A stretch of 64,000 bases of DNA from Phocoena phocoena (taxonomy: Eukaryota > Chordata > Mammalia > Artiodactyla > Phocoenidae). Numbering within the stretch: position 1 is the stretch's first letter; the number at the start of each line of letters is the position of its first letter. The position numbers and the translations under genes are program-made. The notes beneath the pieces are model-generated. The model was not told the origin of the DNA. It searched no databases and saw only the letters and a program-made list of their open reading frames with translations. The DNA lies in contig NC_089234.1 in the NCBI RefSeq assembly GCF_963924675.1, positions 57,516,909-57,580,908 on the forward strand. The letters run 5' to 3'. Positions 57,501-64,000 of the stretch are shown one piece after another.

Positions 57501-59154
57501 GTCCCTCTCTTTCTAAAGTTGCAATGCCCTATGATTCTTGTGGATTTTGCAATAATCCCTCAACTCCATTCATTGTTCAACGATATTTTTGGAGATTTTT
57601 AAATACACTCAGGCCACTAGCATAAATCTTCAAGTCCTGGCTAGTGATTACTGGCAAAGTGCCACGATGGTCCTGGGTATTTTCATTAAGCCTAGTGGAC
57701 AGAATTCTTCAAAGTACATTCCTAATAACGAAATAGACACTAAACTTGACTCAATTTAAAAGAGAAGCTCCAAAGATGAAACTTTCATGATTTTCCTTCT
57801 TTACCTGAAATCCACTTTATGAAATACTGACTTTTAAAAAGCTTTAAGGTCAGTCTGATATCCACAACGGTAAGATCCTGAAATATATAAGCCATTGCTA
57901 TTAAACACCAAGATATAAGGGTCCTCTTTAGTAGAAAGCTGGGTTACTGTATAGTTGAAACCTAACTATCCATCATAAACACCTTCAGTACATTTGAAAT
58001 AGCAGGTGGACAGCTTCTCTCACACTGAGGGTCATTTATGAAGCGATCAAAGGCTGTAGTGGGAAAAAGAAGTACGAAGAGGGACAGGGCTTTATAGAAT
58101 GAACAACTTTTCTCATTCTCAATATTTCTTATATTCTTTTACAACAAATTGCTTAGCTCTTGAGAACAGACTCATAAAAGAAGTGAAATATATTCCTCTA
58201 TCCTCAAAATCGGAACTTCTTTTTCTAATGGATAAAGTTGTAATGACCCTTTCTAAATAATATGAGCCAACACTTCAAAAATGTCCATTGTTTTGAAGAT
58301 ACAAATTACTCTGTGCATCTATGTCTATCAACTGACTGAGGAAGGAAAACACATGAAAGTCACTTGAAAGACAACCTCTCCTAGGACTTATGCTTGGAAG
58401 CTGGAAAAGCCCAGTAATCCCCTACCTACATAAAGAGAGTTTTCCAAATGACTAAGGGAACCAACAACGGAGCAGGGCCAAGCACTTGAATGTTATAAAG
58501 CAGACTCCATATTAGACTTTGCGAAAAGAATCCAACATGCAGCTCCTTCATGGCTGGCCAACCTCCCTATGACACAGCCCTACCTAGAGTGGAAGGGAAC
58601 CAAAACAAAACAGTATTTTCCAGCAATTTACACACAATTCCAATGGAATTTCCCCCAAGCTCAGAAAATCTGAAGTTTATTCAGTCCATATGCTATCCAA
58701 GGTTTTTATTCCTTCCCTTTTAACAAATACAGCTTAGAGAGAAGCGGCCATTTCTTAGCCCCTCAAGATCAAAATCCCTCCTCCAGTAACCACAAATCAT
58801 TAGTGACAGTAACTGTGCGTCATTTAGAATGTTTGGGGATTATTTTCTCCTCCTAATAAGAAACTCACTGGAGGCACTTTTAGAAGTGTCTCGGGAGCCC
58901 TACTCAATTCTTCCTCCATAAGCAGCAAATACATGGCATATGATTTGACCCAGCACTGCATTCCTTAAAAACCAGGATTTAGGGAAACTGACAACAGTTC
59001 AATAGGGTGATTACCCATCACTGAAGATAGTATTCTTAAAGAGAAAAGAAATCACACAGAGATAGGAAGCTTTTGAAGTAGATTACTTTCTACTTCTGCA
59101 GTCATGTAGATCAGTTTCACTACGCCTATCAAAATTCATACCTTCATGGAGGAG
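57501..59154. other. unique sequence, AT-rich, no gene seen
   Basis: No repeat or exon recognised. Confidence 0.4.
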
Positions 59155-59395
59155 ATAGTATAGCATATTCTTCTTAGAAAGACCCTAGATCAAATCCTAC
59201 CCTTGCCAACTGACCCTGTACAGGTTACTTAATCTGAGGCTCAGTCTCTTCCTTTGTAAACTGGTAATGACAATAATAATACCTAACTCACAGGGTTGTT
59301 GAGTGACTAAATGAGATAATGCCTGTAAACCATTGAACACGGTGTCTAGCATACGGTAAGCATTCAATGAATGTTAGTTTAGCTGCTGTTAGTAC
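59155..59395 (+). repeat. MIR SINE, near full length
   Basis: Blocks in order: gatagtatagcatattctt, ccctgtacaggttacttaat, ctgaggctcagtctcttcct, ctcacagggttgttgagtga and catacggtaagcattcaatg. A well-kept old copy. Confidence 0.88.
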
Positions 59396-60428
59396 CACAT
59401 TTTTAATAACCAAAATCAAGGAATGTAAAGCAAGATCCTAATGCCCTAATGTTCCTCCCCTTGATTCTGCCTCTAATTCTATTCTTGGGCACAAAAACTT
59501 CCCTATTTGTGCCTTTGTTTCCACCACCAAATGAAGAAAAACAAAAAACAAAAAACACCAACCTCTTTCCCTGGAGGAGGCTAGCACCAGAACCACACAG
59601 AACATTTTGACAGTGCCCATTATTCCTATTACTTTCTGAAGAACTGGATTGTTCTGAAAGCTTTCAATAGTTCCTGGAATCCCCCATCGTTGTTCCCAAG
59701 AGGTCAATTAACTTAAAAGGCAATCAGCCTTCCTGTTCCCTAACTTTAAGACGAGGGGTCAGAATTTCCAGGCAGGAGATGTCCCTTTGAGCAGCTCGGA
59801 GGCATCTCAAACCAACAGGCAAGAAAGAGCAGCCATTCATGGAACAAATAAGTGATTTGCATTTCCAAGGATGTGGGGAAACATATTAGTCATAATTAGC
59901 AAACACGCAGAGGCCCCGTGACAGCTTCACTTTACAAACCCTTGAATGTTTGACAAGAAAAGGTCACGTTTTGTAAAATCCTCAAAAGGTCATTCAATAA
60001 CAAATCACATGAATGAAATTGCAAGGGTTCAGGGAGGTTAACAGATACACCACAGGCAGTAAAGTGCGTTTTCAAGGTAAACAAGGAGAGGGAAAGCAGC
60101 CTTGCCTTAGCTCTGGAAGGGGAGAAACAGAAGCAATCTCTAATTTACCAAACACTATAATTTCAAGACATTTTTTCTGTACTTGGTGGTTTAACACCGA
60201 GTGTTATTTCTCCTGTTAGGCACACCTGGAGGATTAGCAGATAACAGCCCAGCAACATTTCAACAGTTCTTCAAAAGGTCTAGGCTGACCTTAGCCAAGA
60301 CTTTCTTTTATTTATTTTATTTAATAAATCTCACAAGTGGATTCCACTTAAAACAAATAAGTGGCTGCATACGTGGAACGCACACATTCACACCCACACA
60401 CACCCAAGGAAGGTGCCCCCATGCAGCA
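59396..60428. other. unique sequence, no gene seen
   Basis: Non-coding; nothing recognised. The frame at 59438-59707 (minus) lacks a domain. Confidence 0.4.
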
Positions 60429-60476
60429 CGCACGCGCACACACACACACTCACTCACTGACTCACTCACTCACTCC
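60429..60476. repeat. (CA)n/(CACT)n compound microsatellite
   Basis: CGCACACACA units pass into CACTCACTCACT. One unit forms TGACTCA (60458-60464), a consensus AP-1 site. Confidence 0.93.
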
Positions 60477-60889
60477 CCAAATCTGCAAACTTTAACCCCA
60501 GAAGCCTTTTCTTCTGGCACTTTGACCAGCTCATGACCTCCTTCTTCCCAGGTCTATTTTCTTCTCTACCAAGAGCCAGCCCCACATCTCTCACAGTCAG
60601 GAATAACAAAGGCTTGTTTATATAGGGTAATTTAGCTATAGGATCAGGGGCGAGGCAAGAAGGATGATGCATCTGATCCACAGGTCCAAGGCACAATCCA
60701 GACATACAGGGCTGACAGGTTTAAGGGGGGCTCCCCAGGGGCAGGGGCAAGGGGCTGGCTGCCTTCCAGAAAGTACGGCCACAGCACTTGAAGCGGGGAG
60801 CACCCACTAGGATGCCTCCGGCTTGGGCACACCCTTCACATGCAGGGTATTGGGGGTTACAATGAACAATGCTAAAAAAAATTAATAAA
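60477..60889. other. unique sequence, no gene seen
   Basis: Nothing recognised. Confidence 0.35.
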
Positions 60890-61235
60890 TAGAAACCGCA
60901 ATTAAAATAAAGTCAGGAGGCTAGAAGGGGGAGCCCTCATGCCCTACCATGATAGCAGAGGCAAACAGGAAGAAGAAAGACTTCCTCTTCTTGCTTGGCA
61001 AGAGCTTAGCCAATGAGAGACGGTCACAGTGCAGCCAGTGAAAAGCCACTCTTCCTCAACTCTCAATTCTGCCAATGGACCCTTTGTCTACTACAACCCT
61101 CCCAACTTCCTTTTCCCCTCTTTAAAAGAGTTCTCCTCTCCTTGTTGCCTGGGGACTTGCACATGGCTTGCCATGGATGCAGACCCCAAACCGAAATTCT
61201 TTTTTGATCTTGAATAAACCCATTTTTGCTGGGGG
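60890..61235 (+). mobile_element. ERV1-type solo LTR (partial)
   Basis: Promoter elements lie in LTR order: CCAAT boxes at 61010-61014 and 61072-61076, a TATA-like tttaaaag at 61121-61128, then a polyadenylation signal AATAAA at 61213-61218 followed by catttttgctgg. The spacing and the cttgaataaacccattttt ending fit a gammaretrovirus-like (ERV1) U3-R. No internal viral genes flank it, so it is a solo or truncated LTR. Boundaries are approximate. Confidence 0.55.
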
Positions 61236-61399
61236 GAGAAAAGAAAGATGAAGAATGCCGTGGAAAGAAGGTGCTAGAGCCTAAGGCCAAGCAGACAGGT
61301 AGCACAGACTCCAGACTTCCCAGAAAGAAGAATCACACATCAGAGCCCTTGGAACAGGAGGCAACATCTTAAGGAAGAGGCACAGGACTTGAAGGTGGC

Positions 61400-61520
61400 A
61401 AACATCATGGGTGCTTGCTCTGTGACCTTGACCAGATTAATTTGACCTTCCTGGGCCTCAGTCTGCCCATTTGTAAAATGGGTTAATATTTCTTGCTTAT
61501 TTCCACAGGTCAGGTAAAGG
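61400..61520 (+). repeat. MIR SINE relic
   Basis: ctctgtgaccttgaccagat, gggcctcagtctgcccattt and gtaaaatgggttaatatttc match plus-strand MIR. Confidence 0.75.
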
Positions 61521-61673
61521 TAAAACAAAGTAAGAAGTCACTAGAGAAAGCCCTGTGTTAGGTGACACCATCAAGGGCTTGCAGTAGAAGTCCTGACTCT
61601 TATCACCGCTCGTTTCTACATCCTACTCCAGCCTCAGAATATCACTGAGAAACCACCCTCCAGAGTCTTGATC

Positions 61674-61813
61674 TGCCCAATATTGTAGCCATATGTGGCT
61701 ATTTAAATCTAAATGTTAATTAAAAATTACATAATATTTAAAATTCAGTTCTTCGGTCACATTTCAAGTGCTCAGCACTACCCATGGGTAGTGGCTACCA
61801 TACTGAACAGCAC
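61674..61813. repeat. palindromic hAT-type MITE relic
   Basis: The left arm (caatattgtagccatatg-) and right arm (-gtggctaccatactgaacag) are imperfect inverted repeats around an AT-rich centre, as in non-autonomous hAT elements of mammals. Confidence 0.6.
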
Positions 61814-62089
61814 AGACAGAGGAAATCTGTCACCACCAAAAATTCTACTACGCACGCCAGTGTAGACCTACCGGTTTTCAAAGGAGGACAGACCTGCCAA
61901 CCCTTCCCCCGCCACCACCCCACCCTCCCCGTGAACGTCCCCCTTGACCTCAGTCTCCTGCATTTCATATTCACCCTAAGACCATCCTCCAGGACAGCCG
62001 CGACTGATGACTCAAGTGCGGACCTCTCACCTTCACAATTACCTGCCGACCATCGTGCCCCACCCATCTGGTGACTGATCAGAATGACG
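61814..62089. other. unique sequence, no gene seen
   Basis: Short frames on both strands without a domain. Nothing else recognised. Confidence 0.35.
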
Positions 62090-62410
62090 GTCAGAAACAG
62101 GACACCTCACTCTGTCTTGCCAACTATTTTAGCTTATTTGCCACGAGTACAGAGTATAATTAATATCACACAGGAGCCAGCATTGTCATTTTTCAAATCA
62201 TTTCCCTGGAAATGTTCTACACCTCTTAATGGCCCTGCTAATGCTGTAGCTGTCATGTTTTGGACAGCTGCACTTTTACAAGACAAACTCTGCAGCGCCA
62301 GGAGCCTCTCTGCAGACTTTTTAGCTCAGAGGCTCAGAGGCCGTGAACGCCAGCCGGTAATGGCTAGATGGAAATCTTTGATTAATTTTTTTACCTCTCG
62401 GTGCTGACTG
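62090..62410. promoter_or_regulatory. candidate conserved non-coding element
   Basis: Repeat-free block with a TCF/LEF-like ctttgat (62376-62382) overlapping attaat (62381-62386), and taatgg (62358-62363). A Wnt/homeodomain enhancer would look like this, but the motif evidence is weak. Confidence 0.28.
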
Positions 62411-63119
62411 CTTCTCAGGTGTCACCTTCCGGGCTCCTACCTCCAAGCCCCCTCACCTCTCCCTGTCCTCTCCCCTTGCCCCCCAAGCCCACCTCCTCTC
62501 TTCTATGCCACCTGATGGACAGGGGACGAGGGAAACAGGCCGAAGTCACGCGACTGATTGAAGCCAGGACACGCTGCCCAGGGCGGCAAAGGCTTGAAAA
62601 TCTGGATGGAAGCCAGGCCTCCTTGCTCAATGCCATACACTGAAAAAATAGGGCCCTTTGTGCCTATTTAATTTTATTTTTCAAAAATATGCCTGTTCCC
62701 CCCGTTAACTTTCTGCAAAATGTTCACGTTTCTCTGTGTACTGCGTACGTATGCAAAGGACAATGACAGGAGGGTTACATGTGAAGTGTCCCTTGAGCCA
62801 CGCCGCATATTTACTAAGGGACACCAAACGAAGATGCTTTTCAGCCAGATGGGAAAACGTACCACCTTGTTTGGGTAGTAACAGCATCTTGCCGCTGCTT
62901 TTTATTGGTGAAAATTTTCGTTTTTTGTTTTCAATAATCGGTTTCAAGACTAGGGGCATTGCTTGAGTGGGATGTCATCGTTAATTCTGCCCAGGAAAAC
63001 CTAACTACGAGGTCCAACGCTGTCCAGGAAAGCCCTCTCTGCTGAGGCCGTCTGTCTGGGAAGGAGCGTGGGCCAGATCCGTCTTAAAAGGAAGCCAGAG
63101 CCGTGCTAGGGACACACAG
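62411..63119. other. unique sequence, no gene seen
   Basis: C-rich to 62510, then AT-rich. No repeat or exon recognised. Confidence 0.38.
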
Positions 63120-63860
63120 CTCGCTTTTTTAGGCTCCACAGCGGCACTGGTTCACGGCTCCTTTAATCCCGTGTTTATTAGCGATCCGCAGCCCACGGAG
63201 AGAGGAGCACACAACTTCCTTTCACGCTGCGTCTGCAAGACGCTCCAGAAAGTTGGACTCATCAATGAAGCAGCGGGTCCCTTGGTTGAGACCAGCCAGG
63301 CCAGAAGAGTGACATGAACAGGATGCTGCTAAACATGCCCGATTCGCAAATGCACACTGTATTCTCTTCTGCATGATTTGCTGCCATTTAAAAGACAATA
63401 AACAGCAACTTTAGATTGCTAACAACATGTCATTTAAGGTTTGCTGTTGCTCAACATCAAGAAAAATCAATGCCAGCTCTACGGGGACAGCAAACCCGGA
63501 GAACTGAGCTCCATTTCAGGTCTGTTTGAACTCATTTCCTTTCTCCACGGTTGCCCCCTTGCACTCCCCCTCAGGCGTCCCCTGGCAGCGGGCTGACAGC
63601 TTGACACATTGACAGCTCGCACTGAATGACAACTGATTTGTACAAATTTCAAGCCTTATAAATCTACCTGTCACAACAACAACATAAAAGCGCCCAGGCC
63701 CAGCAGGTAATTCAGAAAAAGCTTCCCTTGACAGCACTTTCTGAAAAGCAATGGTGTGCCTCCTGCCAAAAATTCCAACTATCATCCTTGTATAACTTTG
63801 AATAAAAATCCAGGGCCCATTTTCTTGCCAACAGGCTACCAATCGTCTTATTTAAAGATT
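63120..63860. promoter_or_regulatory. candidate conserved non-coding element with TALE motif cluster
   Basis: A repeat-free block. Four TGACAG-type cores lie within 141 bp: 63594-63599, 63610-63615, 63668-63673 (as ctgtca) and 63729-63734, plus tgacac (63602-63607) and tgacaa (63627-63632). TGACAG is the core bound by MEIS/PREP/TGIF (TALE) homeodomain factors. Clustering suggests a regulatory element; activity is inferred. Confidence 0.38.
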
Positions 63861-63881
63861 AAAAAGAGTGAACGGGAGAGC

Positions 63882-63907
63882 GGGGGGGGGGGGGGGGGGG
63901 GGGGGGG
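63882..63907. repeat. poly(G) run, 26 bases, in a G-quadruplex-prone tract
   Basis: Twenty-six consecutive G follow gagagc, then CGGGGGCGGG to 63917. The tract can form G-quadruplex structure. Its length is unreliable in most sequencing data. Confidence 0.92.
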
Positions 63908-63917
63908 CGGGGGCGGG

Positions 63918-64000
63918 AGAAAACAGCCACACAATTTCATTTTATACCGATATGAAAGCCGCACCACCTGCAATGCCAGGATTACCACACCGCTTTCCTC
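63918..64000. other. unique sequence to window end
   Basis: Short non-coding tail; nothing recognised. Confidence 0.3.

Overview
This is a window of mammalian nuclear DNA. The strongest clue to lineage is the interspersed repeats. Two SINEs (19205-19425 and 52681-52886) match the tRNA-derived CHR-2 type of cetaceans and their close relatives. A third (46132-46454) matches the older CHR-1-like type. The younger LINE-1 copies resemble cetacean/artiodactyl L1. I therefore infer a whale or dolphin genome. Family names rest on recognition by eye, not on a database search.

I found no host protein-coding exon, rRNA, tRNA gene, CRISPR array or prokaryotic-type system. The many short open frames look like chance or lie inside retrotransposons. 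The window reads as gene-poor intergenic DNA or the interior of a very large intron. It carries a background of ancient repeats (MIR, L2, L1M, hAT-Charlie/MER5, MaLR and ERV1 LTRs), a few younger insertions, and several long repeat-free AT-rich blocks with homeodomain, POU, E-box, GATA or TALE motifs. Those blocks look like candidate conserved regulatory elements.

Layout: 1-19 kb is mostly unique sequence with scattered MIRs, microsatellites and one MaLR LTR (11.7-12.2 kb). At 19.2 kb there is a young SINE with a perfect 15-bp target-site duplication, then an old antisense L1 fragment (19.9-20.3 kb). 20-30.7 kb is mostly unique with MIR and L2 relics. 30.72-33.51 kb is a 5'-truncated L1 on the minus strand with a 15-bp imperfect duplication. 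33.5-36.4 kb is unique and AT-rich. 36.4-42.9 kb is a nest: an L2 relic holds an old L1 3' fragment, which holds a younger L1 with its whole 5' end but no 3' end. 43-64 kb is unique sequence with MIR, MER5-like, L1M, CHR-1 and CHR-2 copies and an ERV1-type LTR (60.9-61.2 kb). It ends in a candidate regulatory block rich in TGACAG motifs beside a 26-base G run.

The most notable sequence-level result is in the L1 pair. The two oppositely oriented copies, independently inserted about 8-9 kb apart, share the same lesions across the reverse-transcriptase active site: a TAA, a TAG and loss of the first catalytic aspartate. The plus-strand copy has also lost two endonuclease aspartates. This suggests descent from a source that was already catalytically dead and was mobilised in trans. 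It is an inference that needs a genome-wide check.
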